The position numbers and the translations under genes were made by a program. A DNA stretch of 20,975 bases from JAKBEU01 sp036172095 (GTDB taxonomy: Bacteria > Patescibacteriota > Microgenomatia > UBA1406 > GWC2-37-13): positions 1 to 20,975 of the forward strand of contig JAVHSH010000008.1 in assembly GCA_036172095.1 (NCBI GenBank), written 5' to 3'. The notes below the pieces were generated by a model that made no database searches, had not been told where the DNA came from, and saw nothing but the letters and a program-made list of their open reading frames with translations. Shown piece after piece: positions 1 to 8,086 of the stretch. The stretch's first letter is position 1; the number at the start of each line of letters is the position of its first letter.

Positions 1-60
1 TGAACCCGCAACATTCGCCTCCACAGGGCGACGCTCTAACCAGGTTGAGCTACAGTCACC
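1..60 (-). tRNA. tRNA-His (anticodon GUG), 3' end cut off by the window
   Basis: Read on the minus strand from position 60. The acceptor strand is followed by U8-A9, a D arm with GCUC/GAGC stem, a 5-bp anticodon stem (UCGCC/GGCGA), loop CUGUGGA with anticodon GUG, a 5-nt variable loop and the first half of the T arm (GCGGG then UUCA). One extra G precedes the normal 7-nt acceptor strand. This is the genome-encoded G-1 identity element used by bacterial tRNA-His, and it supports the His call independently of the anticodon. The 3' half of the T arm and the acceptor 3' strand lie outside the window. Confidence 0.9.
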
Positions 61-121
61 AATACAACGCTCTATTATACAAGGTATTCTTCTCTTCTTA
101 AAGATAGATTTACCATATACA

Positions 122-150
122 TTGACAACTCAGCCAAAGAACTCTACTAT
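122..150 (+). promoter_or_regulatory. Sigma70-type promoter for the PF04020 gene
   Basis: A perfect -35 box TTGACA (122-127) is followed after exactly 17 bp by -10 box TACTAT (145-150). The expected transcription start is 157-158, the A of the ATG at 158. The TTG at 122 that could open the frame earlier is the -35 box itself, so the shorter ORF is preferred. Confidence 0.75.
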
Positions 151-157
151 TGAGCAT

Positions 158-493
158 ATGGGAATACTAATAAATTTACTTATTAACGGCCTTGCTGTCT
201 ACATCAGTGCTCGTGTTATCCCAGGCGTTTCAATAAATTCATTTGTTACAGCCATTATCGTTTCAGTGGTTCTTGGAGTCGTGAACACGTTTTTGAAACC
301 AATCCTTTTCATACTCACTCTTCCAGCAACCATTCTTACTTTGGGCCTATTCACATTCGTCATCAATGCATTAATGGTTTATTTAGTTGCAACTTTTATC
401 CCGGGATTCCACGTAAACGGCTTCTGGGCCGCCCTTATTTTTAGTCTAGTCTTATCTCTCGTTAGTTCCGTGCTTCGTGCTTTGTCAAAGTAG
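158..493 (+). CDS. Small 4-TM membrane protein, PF04020 (phage holin 4_2-like) family
   Basis: A 111-residue, almost entirely hydrophobic protein with four predicted membrane helices. It carries the family's hallmark segment around VNTFLKPI followed by a proline-containing helix. Despite the Pfam name, chromosomal members are ordinary small membrane proteins of unknown function, and no phage genes are nearby. The ATG at 158 is chosen over the in-frame TTG at 122 because that TTG lies in the -35 box and the 12 extra residues are polar. No Shine-Dalgarno is visible, consistent with a leaderless mRNA. The stop lies 6 bp from the stop of the convergent PfkB gene. Confidence 0.85.
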   Translation: MGILINLLINGLAVYISARVIPGVSINSFVTAIIVSVVLGVVNTFLKPILFILTLPATILTLGLFTFVINALMVYLVATFIPGFHVNGFWAALIFSLVLSLVSSVLRALSK

Positions 494-499
494 TACTGA

Positions 500-1342
500 T
501 TATTTAGGAAGAGTAAAACGCAGTGTATCCGCAGAATAAAACAGGCATTGGCGCGCAACATTATTTGCAATCTCCATCGATTTCCGTACATCGTGACTCA
601 AGTTGTATTTATAGCCGAATATCGCACTGAAAATATCGCCAGATCCGACTGAATCCACTATTTCTTTGTATGAAACAGGGTCTGTTGAAACAATAAAAGA
701 ATGTTGCGCATCTAAATACATCGCCCCTTTCTCGCCCAGTGTCATAATAACCTTTGTTTCCTTCGCCCATTTCCGCGTGATATGCATCATATCATGATGG
801 TCTTGTTCTGAAGTGATTATAAAATCAAAAAATGGAATAATTTCTTCTGCTTGATCAAAATTCCGTTCAATTACTTCATCCTCGTCGGTAAAGTCCCGAT
901 AATATCCTCTCGGCAAAAGGATTTTGAGGCACTCTTTCTTTGCCACAGCCAAGCATTTTTTTACATAATCAATACTGTAAAAAGGAGTGAGTGGAGCAAC
1001 GAAAATAATATCAGAGGCCTGGATTATGGCAAGTAGTTCATCTGTGATTGAAGGAGGATGCGAATATTCTCTGTTGAATGACTTCTGGATCTTTAGATTC
1101 GCTTGTGAACTATTCTCATATATGAGTGTTTTTTCACCACCTGGATCTTTAGGATATATTGTTCTTGAATGTAAATACGGAGCAAAGTCTTTTCCATGGG
1201 GAGAAATTATGTTTACCACAACTTGAGGAATATGCTTAAAAACCCGAGTCATAAACGACGCAGGTCCCCCTGCTGAGGTATAAGTCGCCCCTTCTGACTT
1301 ATTATGATCGATGCAGACATGACCAAGTATGGTGATGTTCAT
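500..1342 (-). CDS. PfkB/ribokinase-family sugar or nucleoside kinase
   Basis: A 280-residue protein. The C-terminal PfkB signature is DSVGSGDIFSA at 230-240, with D236 as the expected catalytic base and the glycines forming the anion hole. The N-terminal strand MNITILGHVCID and a GGPASF segment near 25-30 match the substrate-binding GG region. Family members phosphorylate sugars, nucleosides or similar small molecules with ATP. The exact substrate cannot be read from the sequence. It is short for the family (usually 300-330 residues), and the lid region looks reduced. A GAGGGG Shine-Dalgarno-like element sits 8 nt before the ATG, so unlike many genes here it probably has a leader. PurA and PurB nearby make a nucleoside substrate an interesting but unproven option. 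Confidence 0.8.
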   Translation of the reverse strand: MNITILGHVCIDHNKSEGATYTSAGGPASFMTRVFKHIPQVVVNIISPHGKDFAPYLHSRTIYPKDPGGEKTLIYENSSQANLKIQKSFNREYSHPPSITDELLAIIQASDIIFVAPLTPFYSIDYVKKCLAVAKKECLKILLPRGYYRDFTDEDEVIERNFDQAEEIIPFFDFIITSEQDHHDMMHITRKWAKETKVIMTLGEKGAMYLDAQHSFIVSTDPVSYKEIVDSVGSGDIFSAIFGYKYNLSHDVRKSMEIANNVARQCLFYSADTLRFTLPK

Positions 1343-1458
1343 ATGAGTATCCCCTCAATAGTACATCATTTTGATAGAATCAACCACTGTGTTTATTTCA
1401 GGTGCTTTTCAGAATTAGACAGTACTATTTTCGTATTATTAATTCACTATTTACTTTT

Positions 1459-1782
1459 ATGAGGAATTTTGGCTATTCACCAATGTATTATCATTCATCA
1501 TTCTGGCCTGAAGGCGCCATCGCTCTTATTATCAATATCCTTATCTGGGGACTTTTTATTTATCTCATCATGCATTTTGTCCGAAAAATGTCAGGTGGGC
1601 ATGGAGGATGTTGTGGAATGCATGGAGGACATGACGAATCCACGGAGATTGATGATTCTATATACTTGGACATCGTCAAAAGACGATATGCAAAAGGTGA
1701 AATCAACAAGAAAGAGTATGATGAACTAAAAAAGGATTTCTCTGAAACAACAGAAAAAGAAACAGAGATTTCCAAGGAATAA
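1459..1782 (+). CDS. Membrane-anchored SHOCT-domain protein
   Basis: About 107 residues from the ATG at 1459. One transmembrane helix (IALIINILIWGLFIYLIMHF) is followed by a short Gly/His/Cys/Met-rich stretch (GGHGGCCGMHGGH) that could bind a metal. A classic SHOCT domain comes next, with the pattern L-x-x-R-Y-A-x-G-E-I-x-x-x-E-Y, and an acidic/lysine-rich tail ends the protein. SHOCT domains are short C-terminal modules seen in many small membrane proteins and are thought to mediate oligomerisation or binding. The frame stays open to a GTG at 1402, which would add 19 residues. I prefer 1459 because relatives usually begin shortly before the helix. The start remains uncertain. Confidence 0.75.
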   Translation: MRNFGYSPMYYHSSFWPEGAIALIINILIWGLFIYLIMHFVRKMSGGHGGCCGMHGGHDESTEIDDSIYLDIVKRRYAKGEINKKEYDELKKDFSETTEKETEISKE

Positions 1783-1810
1783 ACTTATCTCTTTATTGTT
1801 TTATTCATAC

Positions 1811-1847
1811 AAAACACTTCGATCTACATGGGTCGATGTGTTTTTTG
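1811..1847. terminator. Bidirectional intrinsic terminator between the SHOCT gene and purA
   Basis: The arms 1814-1822 and 1833-1841 (ACAC-T-TCGA against TCGA-T-GTGT, one T-T mismatch) enclose a loop of about 10 nt. On the plus strand the hairpin runs directly into six or seven T. On the minus strand it is followed by four T. It lies exactly between the ends of two convergent genes, so it likely stops both. Confidence 0.7.
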
Positions 1848-1848
1848 T

Positions 1849-3117
1849 TTATAGAATGATGTTTCTTTCTCGCTCTGGCCCAGTCGAAATAATTTTGATA
1901 GGGACATTCAGGAATGCTTCGATGAATTTCAGATATAATTGACAGTTTTTAGGCAATTTATTGAATTTAGTGATTGGCCGGATATCTTCCGTCCATCCAT
2001 TGAATGTCTTATAAATCGGTTCAACTCTCGCCAGTTCAATATACCCACAACTGCTGTGGGGGATTTTTTTGCCATTTAATTTGTATCCCATGCATACTTT
2101 TATTTTTTTGAGTCCAGTAAGGATATCTGTCTTCGTTATCGCAAGACAGTTTGCGCTTGTAAGTTGACACGAAAAATTAATCGCTTCCAAATCAAGCCAT
2201 CCGATACGACGGGGCCTTCCTGTTGTCGTCCCATACTCATTTCCCTGTTCACGGATAGTGTGGGCGGTTGCATCATCAAACTCAGTCGGCACTGGCCCTT
2301 CACCGACTCTTGTTGTATAGGCTTTTATGACAGCCCAAATTTTATCCAATTTATTAGTCGGAAATCCTGCTCCAGCATTGATTCCTCCGGTAATGATATT
2401 CGAACCGGTGCAGTACGGATACAGACCCCAATCCACATCCAGCATGACACCATGCGCGCCTTCGAACAAGATATTCTTCTTCTTTTTTACCGCGGTTGTA
2501 AGCGTTGGGAATGTATCTCTGATATACGGAAGGAGAATGTTCCTATATTCCTTGAATTTTGCCAGCTCTTTTTCTATCGAAATCGGGGCAACTTTAAATA
2601 GGGTAAGAATTTTGTTCTTTATCGCCGCTTGGAATCGAAACTTTTCCTCAAACGTCTCAAAATGAAGAAGTTCATATAATCTTATTCCGTTATAACTCAC
2701 CTTATCTGCAAATGTTGGTCCAATGCCTCGTTTTGTCGTCCCCAACTTGTTCTTTCCCCGAGCATGCTCATATGCCTCATCTAAGGCCTTGTGGTAGGGC
2801 ATTATGAGATGACATCTCGGTGATATTATCAGCTTTTTTTCAACATTCATCCCCTCGCTTTCTAATCGTTTTATTTCATCAATCAAAACATCTGGGTCGA
2901 TAATGACACCGCTTCCGATGACGCCTATTGTTTTTTTATTCAAAATCCCTGACGGGATAAGATGAAAAGGGTATTTCTTTCCTTTAACGATTACTGTATG
3001 CCCTGCATTATTTCCTCCATGAAACCGGACGGTATAGTCGGCTTTTGCGGCTAAATAATCAACGATTTTCCCTTTTCCTTCGTCACCCCATTGAGAACCA
3101 AAAACGAATTGATTCAT
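1849..3117 (-). CDS. purA: Adenylosuccinate synthetase
   Basis: Catalyses IMP + L-aspartate + GTP to adenylosuccinate, the first committed step from IMP to AMP, in the cytoplasm. The 422-residue length from the ATG at 3117 is normal. Motifs in order: GSQWGDEGKGK (7-17) with catalytic D12; NNAGHTV (36-42) with H40; GTTKRGIGPTFADK (126-139); EGAHGVMLDVD near 219-229; TRVGEGPVPTE (269-279); GTTTGRPRRIGWLD (296-309); and the guanine-binding TKTD (328-331). An in-frame start 51 nt further upstream would overlap purB and add 17 residues with no family counterpart, so 3117 is chosen. It lies 16 bp downstream of purB and is likely cotranscribed with it. Confidence 0.97.
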   Translation of the reverse strand: MNQFVFGSQWGDEGKGKIVDYLAAKADYTVRFHGGNNAGHTVIVKGKKYPFHLIPSGILNKKTIGVIGSGVIIDPDVLIDEIKRLESEGMNVEKKLIISPRCHLIMPYHKALDEAYEHARGKNKLGTTKRGIGPTFADKVSYNGIRLYELLHFETFEEKFRFQAAIKNKILTLFKVAPISIEKELAKFKEYRNILLPYIRDTFPTLTTAVKKKKNILFEGAHGVMLDVDWGLYPYCTGSNIITGGINAGAGFPTNKLDKIWAVIKAYTTRVGEGPVPTEFDDATAHTIREQGNEYGTTTGRPRRIGWLDLEAINFSCQLTSANCLAITKTDILTGLKKIKVCMGYKLNGKKIPHSSCGYIELARVEPIYKTFNGWTEDIRPITKFNKLPKNCQLYLKFIEAFLNVPIKIISTGPERERNIIL

Positions 3118-3133
3118 AGTATGAGATATGAAT

Positions 3134-4507
3134 TTATAATGTTGGATCTTGTGCCAAAACTTCTGCATAGCCGATATATTGCTCAGGCGAAAGATGCTCC
3201 AGCATTGTTAATTGAAGCTCTCGGACAATTGTCTGATAGAGCTCCCTCGTCATCTTTTTTCCTCGGGTCATTTTTTTAACTTTCTCATATCCTTCCGCAT
3301 CATTTTTCAATCGGAGCTGTGTTTGTATTGCCTCGGCAAGTACTTCATAGTGTTCCATCACGTGCTTTTGCGCACCTTCTGAATCCAGTTCGATTTTACC
3401 AAGTCCTTTTTGAAGACTTTTCCAAGCGAGGAGAGTATGCGCTATAGCCGTCCCAATAGTCCGCTTGACAACAGAATCGCTCAAGTCACGCTGGAGACGT
3501 GAAACGAGTAGCTTCCGCTCAAACAATTGGTAGTATGCATTTGCGATTTCGCAATTCCCTTCTGCATTTTCGAAATCTATTGGGTTAACTTTCTGAGGCA
3601 TTGTTGATGAACCAACCTCCCCTTCTTTTTTCTTCAATTTCACTTCCTCAAGCATGATGTATGTCCACATATCAGCACTAAGCCCTTTGATTATGCTATT
3701 TATGTTCATGAGAATCTGAAAATAGGAAACCCAACTGTCATAGGGGAGGATTTGCGTCGTATATACGACTGGCTGTAACTTAAACGATTTTACGAACTCT
3801 CTGCTTTTTTTTACCCAATCTACTGATGGGAAAAATAATGCATGGGCATTCAGATTCCCAACAGCACCCATTAATTTCCCTTCGAATGCATGTCTTTTTA
3901 GCCGAACATATTGCTTGCGCAATCGCACATAAAAATTGATTATTTCTTTCCCAAATGTTGTTGGCACCGCGGGCTGGCCATGGGTCCGCGCAAGGAACAG
4001 CGACTTTTTATGGGTAGCGGCAAGTTTCCGTAGTGTTTGCATTAATGATTCCAATGTTGGGATCATGCACTCAAAATTATTACTGTTCAGGGCTATCCCA
4101 TAGGCTAAATTACCTGTATCATCTGAGGTTATCCCCCAATGTATGAATGGAATAAGGGAGTCGAGTTTTGATTCTTTGCATTTTTTCTGCAAGAAATACT
4201 CTATTGCCTTCATATCGTGATTAACGGTTTTTTCGATGTCCTTGATCTCTAATGCATCGTGTGATGAAAAGGATTGATAAACAGTTCGGAGTTTATTAAT
4301 TTGAGTTTGCGTTATTTTTTTACCAACTCCATTCTGTGATAAAAAAATTAGGTATTCTATTTCAACCTGAACTCTATGACGGATGTATGCATACTCAGAA
4401 AACATACGAGGTAAGTTGTCAATCTGCTGTCTATATCTTCCATCTATCGGGGATATGTTTTGTATGGAGAGTTCTTCTTGTTTGTTTATAATATTTTTTA
4501 TTGACAC
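3134..4507 (-). CDS. purB: Adenylosuccinate lyase
   Basis: Cleaves adenylosuccinate to AMP and fumarate, and in organisms with de novo synthesis also SAICAR. The fumarase/aspartase superfamily signature GSSTMPQKVNP is present, as are the THGQPA catalytic-histidine segment and the N-terminal ISPIDGRY. From the GTG at 4505-4507 the protein has 457 residues, as expected. A longer reading from GTG 4591 would overlap the preceding gene by 44 bp and contain an atypical N-terminus. The shorter start also fits a TTGACA-17-TTAAAT promoter just upstream. Together with PurA it turns IMP into AMP. No other purine genes are visible, so salvage-derived IMP may be the source. Confidence 0.95.
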   Translation of the reverse strand: MSIKNIINKQEELSIQNISPIDGRYRQQIDNLPRMFSEYAYIRHRVQVEIEYLIFLSQNGVGKKITQTQINKLRTVYQSFSSHDALEIKDIEKTVNHDMKAIEYFLQKKCKESKLDSLIPFIHWGITSDDTGNLAYGIALNSNNFECMIPTLESLMQTLRKLAATHKKSLFLARTHGQPAVPTTFGKEIINFYVRLRKQYVRLKRHAFEGKLMGAVGNLNAHALFFPSVDWVKKSREFVKSFKLQPVVYTTQILPYDSWVSYFQILMNINSIIKGLSADMWTYIMLEEVKLKKKEGEVGSSTMPQKVNPIDFENAEGNCEIANAYYQLFERKLLVSRLQRDLSDSVVKRTIGTAIAHTLLAWKSLQKGLGKIELDSEGAQKHVMEHYEVLAEAIQTQLRLKNDAEGYEKVKKMTRGKKMTRELYQTIVRELQLTMLEHLSPEQYIGYAEVLAQDPTL

Positions 4508-4516
4508 AACGAACTC

Positions 4517-4545
4517 ATTTAAACAAAGAAAGGATGTGTTGTCAA
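4517..4545 (-). promoter_or_regulatory. Promoter for purB-purA
   Basis: On the minus strand, TTGACA at 4545-4540 and TTAAAT at 4522-4517 are separated by 17 bp. The -10 ends 10 nt before the GTG at 4507, giving a leader of at most a few nt. The -35 begins immediately after the stop codon of the preceding gene, so purBA can be expressed independently of the upstream operon. Confidence 0.6.
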
Positions 4546-4547
4546 AT

Positions 4548-5576
4548 TCAATTAGTACCAACCGGTCTAATAACGAATGACACAATCCCACCTTTTTTTA
4601 CTCGATAGACCATTTCTTTCCCAATCGCATACCCTAAAAGTTCAGCCGCATAAAGGCCCTGGCTGAAATCGGCATCGTCTCCAGTCAACTGTCTTCTTGA
4701 TGGTTTTTCGCGTACCATTCCCTCTGCATATCTATCCAAGCGCAGGTTTTTTTCATACCCTTTATTTGCGATAAACTCAATACTCCCATCATCCCGCAAA
4801 ACGACTTTTGATAAGGACCCATCTCTGTAGGCGAATTTATTTATTACTGAATACAGCATGAGCGCTTCAGCTTTGTTTAAAACAACTTTCTCAGCTCCCG
4901 CTTCCCATTTGTATACTACTTCCCCATTTTCAACTGAGATTGTTGGTGTCATATCGATTCCACGCACATGCCTTTTGTCTTTTAACTCAGATTGAATAGG
5001 AGCTTTTTTTAATATGTCTACAGCTCGGATCGATCCTTCTTTCAACCTGTTTAAATATATTTCATTTGGATGGACAAAGAAATTAATCATATCTATATAG
5101 GCATCATTCAGCTCTAATGCAGTTGGGATAAAAGCAGCAATTTTTCGCATTTCAGGACTGTTTAAAAATGTACTGTTTTTTTGATATTTTCTAAACAAAT
5201 CACTTTCAAAAAATGGCTTAATTGCTTGCGTATCTATGTGATTTTGGCTGAGGCAATCAGTTCTTTCTTTTGCCATACGGTCCATAAGCTGAGATGATAT
5301 TGTTTGAATTCTTTGTATTTCAGTTAGTTCTTCTGCTTGAAAATTCGCAGCATTTGGAGGAATACTCATTGCACCTCTTACAGGGCTTAATAGATTCCTA
5401 CAATCATGAAAATAAAATCTTCTTCTTTCGGAGGCGCCAACCTTTCCTTCTTCTAAATTGTCTGAGGGATGCTCTATGAGCTGTTGAAGTTGGCTGTGAT
5501 ATTGAATAAACGGAATATTTTTATGAATCCCCATTTTCTGCTCGCCTGGCCGAAAATGACCACCGGCTTCAACCAT
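4548..5576 (-). CDS. Degenerate histidine-kinase-like protein (HisKA/GHKL remnants), function unknown
   Basis: A 342-residue soluble protein with no obvious family at full length, but two landmarks recall sensor histidine kinases. FHDCRNLLSPVRGAM (56-70) resembles a HisKA H-box (H-D-x-R-N), with H57 as candidate phospho-acceptor. The C-terminal part resembles an eroded GHKL ATPase domain: EALMLYSVINKFAYRDGS (237-254) sits where the N-box would be, DGSIEFIANKG (263-273) where the D-x-G box would be, and QGLYAAELLGYAIG (306-319) like the G2 box, followed by GGIVSFVIRP (329-338). The Asn and Asp needed for Mg-ATP are not convincingly conserved, so it may be a pseudokinase. The ATG overlaps the ddl stop by 8 bp and has a strong AGGAGG Shine-Dalgarno 8 nt upstream. 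The kinase link rests on motif reading alone. Confidence 0.5.
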   Translation of the reverse strand: MVEAGGHFRPGEQKMGIHKNIPFIQYHSQLQQLIEHPSDNLEEGKVGASERRRFYFHDCRNLLSPVRGAMSIPPNAANFQAEELTEIQRIQTISSQLMDRMAKERTDCLSQNHIDTQAIKPFFESDLFRKYQKNSTFLNSPEMRKIAAFIPTALELNDAYIDMINFFVHPNEIYLNRLKEGSIRAVDILKKAPIQSELKDKRHVRGIDMTPTISVENGEVVYKWEAGAEKVVLNKAEALMLYSVINKFAYRDGSLSKVVLRDDGSIEFIANKGYEKNLRLDRYAEGMVREKPSRRQLTGDDADFSQGLYAAELLGYAIGKEMVYRVKKGGIVSFVIRPVGTN

Positions 5577-6753
5577 TGATTTTCCCTCCTTTTACCTGTA
5601 GTTTGACCGCATTGGCCTTTTTGAGCAGATCGGAGGTAAATGTGTGGGTGTATCCTTTCTTTTTCTCATATATTTCTTCTGCATAGCCGACAAGTTTCGT
5701 CAAAAGTTCGGGAAAGTCTATCCCACTTTTTTTCCATAAGTGGTGATAAAGAGTCCCAGGAAGGGTATTCACTTCGTTTGCGTATATTTTCTTTGTTAGT
5801 TTGTCGTATAAGAAATCAACACGGGCTATACCTGAACAGCCGATGAGTTTATATGTTTGAACCGCAATATCCTGAATCAGTTTTGTTTTTGGCTCATCAA
5901 GTCTCGCCGGAATTACAATACTATTCTGTGCATTCCCCAGTTGTGCTCCCCCATCCTCTAAGTATTTGTCCTCGTAGCTGAACACGTCATCCGCGAAGAC
6001 CGATTCTTGAAGAAGGGACGGGATTGGTGTGTTGTTCCCAATAACTGCACAGGTCACATCCATAAGATTGCTTATGTAGACTTCCACTATTACTTTTTCA
6101 TCGTAATGGAAGGCGACTTCAAGCGCGAACTCCAATTCTTTCTCGTTTTTTGCCTTTGAAATGCCTATTGATGATCCAAGCCGTGATGGTTTGACGATAA
6201 CTGGAAAACTCAAACTCTTCACGATGTCGGCATATGTTTTTTTCTTGTCAGCTTTCCACTCCCCTTTCGTATATGAGAGGAAATCGGTTGTCGGGATATT
6301 TGAGGCTTTATAAAGCAGTTTTGTGATAACCTTATCCATTGTCATCGCAGATGAGGCGACGTCGCATCCGACATACGGCACATTCAAAAGTTCACACATT
6401 CCTTGGAACGTACCATCTTCTCCATTCTGTCCATGAAATGCTGGAAACGCAAGATCAATTGTGATAATTTCTCCTCGAAATCCCTTTTTTCTGAATACGA
6501 GTTTTCCGTGCGATTCCTGTAAGTCTAGATTCCATTCTGTATCCTTCTGTTTGAACGAGGTGTTTTTATCAGTAAATTGGCCCAAATGACTGAATTGTTC
6601 GCCCAAATACCATTTACCTTGCTTATCAAGATAGATTGCGTAGACGGCATAATCCAACTTTCGTAAACCCGAGATGATGAATTGTCCTGTGATAATGGAA
6701 ACATCGTGCTCTGGATTACGACTACCAAAAAATACGCCAATTGTTTTTTTCAT
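5569..6753 (-). CDS. ddl: D-alanine--D-alanine ligase
   Basis: An ATP-grasp enzyme joining two D-Ala for the peptidoglycan stem peptide. It has 394 residues. Motifs: N-terminal GSRNPEHDVSI (10-20, family G-G-x-S-x-E-H-x-V-S-x); FHGQNGEDGTFQG (106-118); the glycine-rich ATP loop KPSRLGSSIGISKA (188-201); RVDFLYD (311-317); and the metal-binding NEVNTLPGT (326-334, with E327 and N329). The final loop has L-Y-H-H where F-T-x-x-S is usual, a mild deviation. It directly follows murF, whose product uses D-Ala-D-Ala, so the two steps are coupled. It has its own extended -10 promoter at the end of murF, and the ATG is at the predicted transcription start. Confidence 0.95.
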   Translation of the reverse strand: MKKTIGVFFGSRNPEHDVSIITGQFIISGLRKLDYAVYAIYLDKQGKWYLGEQFSHLGQFTDKNTSFKQKDTEWNLDLQESHGKLVFRKKGFRGEIITIDLAFPAFHGQNGEDGTFQGMCELLNVPYVGCDVASSAMTMDKVITKLLYKASNIPTTDFLSYTKGEWKADKKKTYADIVKSLSFPVIVKPSRLGSSIGISKAKNEKELEFALEVAFHYDEKVIVEVYISNLMDVTCAVIGNNTPIPSLLQESVFADDVFSYEDKYLEDGGAQLGNAQNSIVIPARLDEPKTKLIQDIAVQTYKLIGCSGIARVDFLYDKLTKKIYANEVNTLPGTLYHHLWKKSGIDFPELLTKLVGYAEEIYEKKKGYTHTFTSDLLKKANAVKLQVKGGKING

Positions 6754-6759
6754 ATAATA

Positions 6760-6768
6760 ATTATATCA
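6760..6768 (-). promoter_or_regulatory. Extended -10 promoter for ddl
   Basis: The minus strand reads TGATATAAT at 6768-6760, a perfect TGnTATAAT extended -10. The A of the ddl ATG (6753) is 7 nt past its end, the usual distance to the transcription start, so the transcript would be leaderless. There is no good -35, which extended -10 promoters can do without. The element lies at the murF stop codon. Confidence 0.65.
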
Positions 6769-6769
6769 A

Positions 6770-8086
6770 TTATTTGTAGTTATCCGGCCAGTCGTTTTGA
6801 AAGAGTACGACGTCATTTTGCTCAATTATTTCTGCCATCGCTGCGTGTGCTTCATGAGCAGTCTTAAACCAGATTATATGTTTTTTATCGAATCCTTGTT
6901 CCATAAGTCCTTCAGCAATGAACGGAGTCGCACTATTTTTTATGAGTACAACACGATCTGCAACCGAAGACAGTTGCTTCCCTATTTTCTTATGGACTGA
7001 CTCATTCTTTTCCCCTGTTTCCACAAGCCCAGGCGTAATATATACTTTTCTTCTTCCGACATAAGTACTCAACAGATATATTGCTTCCGTCACCCCTTCT
7101 GGGTTACCGTTATAACTATCATCGATGACCAAAACGCCTCGTGTTCCCTCAATTGGTTGCAATCTGTGTGGAAGTGGACATACTTTTGATGCTCCAATCC
7201 GAATTTGCTCCTCAGTCAGTCCAAGATAGCTTGAAACTGCCGCTCCCGCCTGTAAAACTGCTTTTGCATACCTTCCGAGAAGACCGCTCTTCAGTGTTGA
7301 TTCTTTTTTTATTGAGACAAGTTCGATTTTTTGAGTAGTGCAATATAAGCGATAATTCTCTCGTATTAAACTATTATCCTCATTGAGAACAAGGAGTCCT
7401 TTCTGATTCATATATTGGGCAAGCTCAAAAATTGCCGCCGTCGTGTTTTCGATAGTACCCATGCGCTCAAGATGTGCCTCATTAATACCAGTTATTATTG
7501 CTGTTTGGGGCTTTACAATGGAACATATGTCGCGAATATCCCCACTTGTATATTCCCCCATTTCAACGACAAGGACCTGGGTATCAGCATCTAATTTGTT
7601 TAAAATCAGATGGGCAATCCCCAGAGGCGTATTGACATTTTCAGGTGTCTTTAGAACATCATATTTCTCAGAAAGCATCGTTGATACAACCTCTTTCATT
7701 GTTGTTTTTCCATAACTTCCCGCAATGCCAATTACCTCCAGCTTGGGATATTGCGCTAACCTGCGCTTTGCGCTCTTGATGAGGTTGTTCTTCATGTATC
7801 TGTCGACGGGAAGCAGCAAAAAAGTAATCAAAGCAATAGGTAATGCAGACACATAGACCAGAAGAAGGAATAATGGGGAAACGAAATATGCCAATCCGAT
7901 AATAGACGCGGTGGTTAAAGCTGCGATAAGTATTATTTTTTGCGTCCAGACGAGTTTTTTTCGCAATAGCTTCATAGGCATCACATTTGCCTGGATTAAA
8001 CGGAGAAAGCGATTAATGTCATACTCTTCCAACTGAAGAAGGTACAGGTGGTAATAAAAATATGCGAATGGGTTAATTTTTTCCAT
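6770..8086 (-). CDS. murF: UDP-N-acetylmuramoyl-tripeptide--D-alanyl-D-alanine ligase with N-terminal membrane domain
   Basis: Adds D-Ala-D-Ala to UDP-MurNAc-tripeptide, the last cytoplasmic step of peptidoglycan precursor synthesis. Mur-ligase motifs: P-loop GIAGSYGKTT (120-129), TPENVNTPLG (147-156), VEMGEYTSGDI (174-184), the NEAHLERMG segment (202-210), PHRLQ (306-310) and DDSYNGNP (322-329). The first ~100 residues are not part of a canonical MurF and hold two or three hydrophobic helices (about 50-70 and 70-93). The enzyme is therefore probably membrane-anchored, close to the lipid-I step, a layout seen in several CPR genomes. The ATG at 8086 overlaps the preceding hydrolase by 14 bp, which suggests translational coupling. 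No good Shine-Dalgarno is visible. Confidence 0.93.
   Translation of the reverse strand: MEKINPFAYFYYHLYLLQLEEYDINRFLRLIQANVMPMKLLRKKLVWTQKIILIAALTTASIIGLAYFVSPLFLLLVYVSALPIALITFLLLPVDRYMKNNLIKSAKRRLAQYPKLEVIGIAGSYGKTTMKEVVSTMLSEKYDVLKTPENVNTPLGIAHLILNKLDADTQVLVVEMGEYTSGDIRDICSIVKPQTAIITGINEAHLERMGTIENTTAAIFELAQYMNQKGLLVLNEDNSLIRENYRLYCTTQKIELVSIKKESTLKSGLLGRYAKAVLQAGAAVSSYLGLTEEQIRIGASKVCPLPHRLQPIEGTRGVLVIDDSYNGNPEGVTEAIYLLSTYVGRRKVYITPGLVETGEKNESVHKKIGKQLSSVADRVVLIKNSATPFIAEGLMEQGFDKKHIIWFKTAHEAHAAMAEIIEQNDVVLFQNDWPDNYK

Noticed and set aside
122..157. A 12-residue N-terminal extension of the PF04020 protein from TTG 122
   Set aside because: The TTG is part of a perfect -35 box with a -10 box 17 bp downstream. 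The mature family starts at the ATG at 158.
2164..2601. Plus-strand open frame of 145 codons inside purA
   Set aside because: It is antisense to strongly conserved purA motifs, and its translation is rich in Cys, Ser and Arg without any domain. It is a shadow of the real gene.
4508..4591. A 28-residue N-terminal extension of PurB from GTG 4591
   Set aside because: It overlaps the preceding gene by 44 bp, covers the promoter, and extends beyond the normal PurB start.
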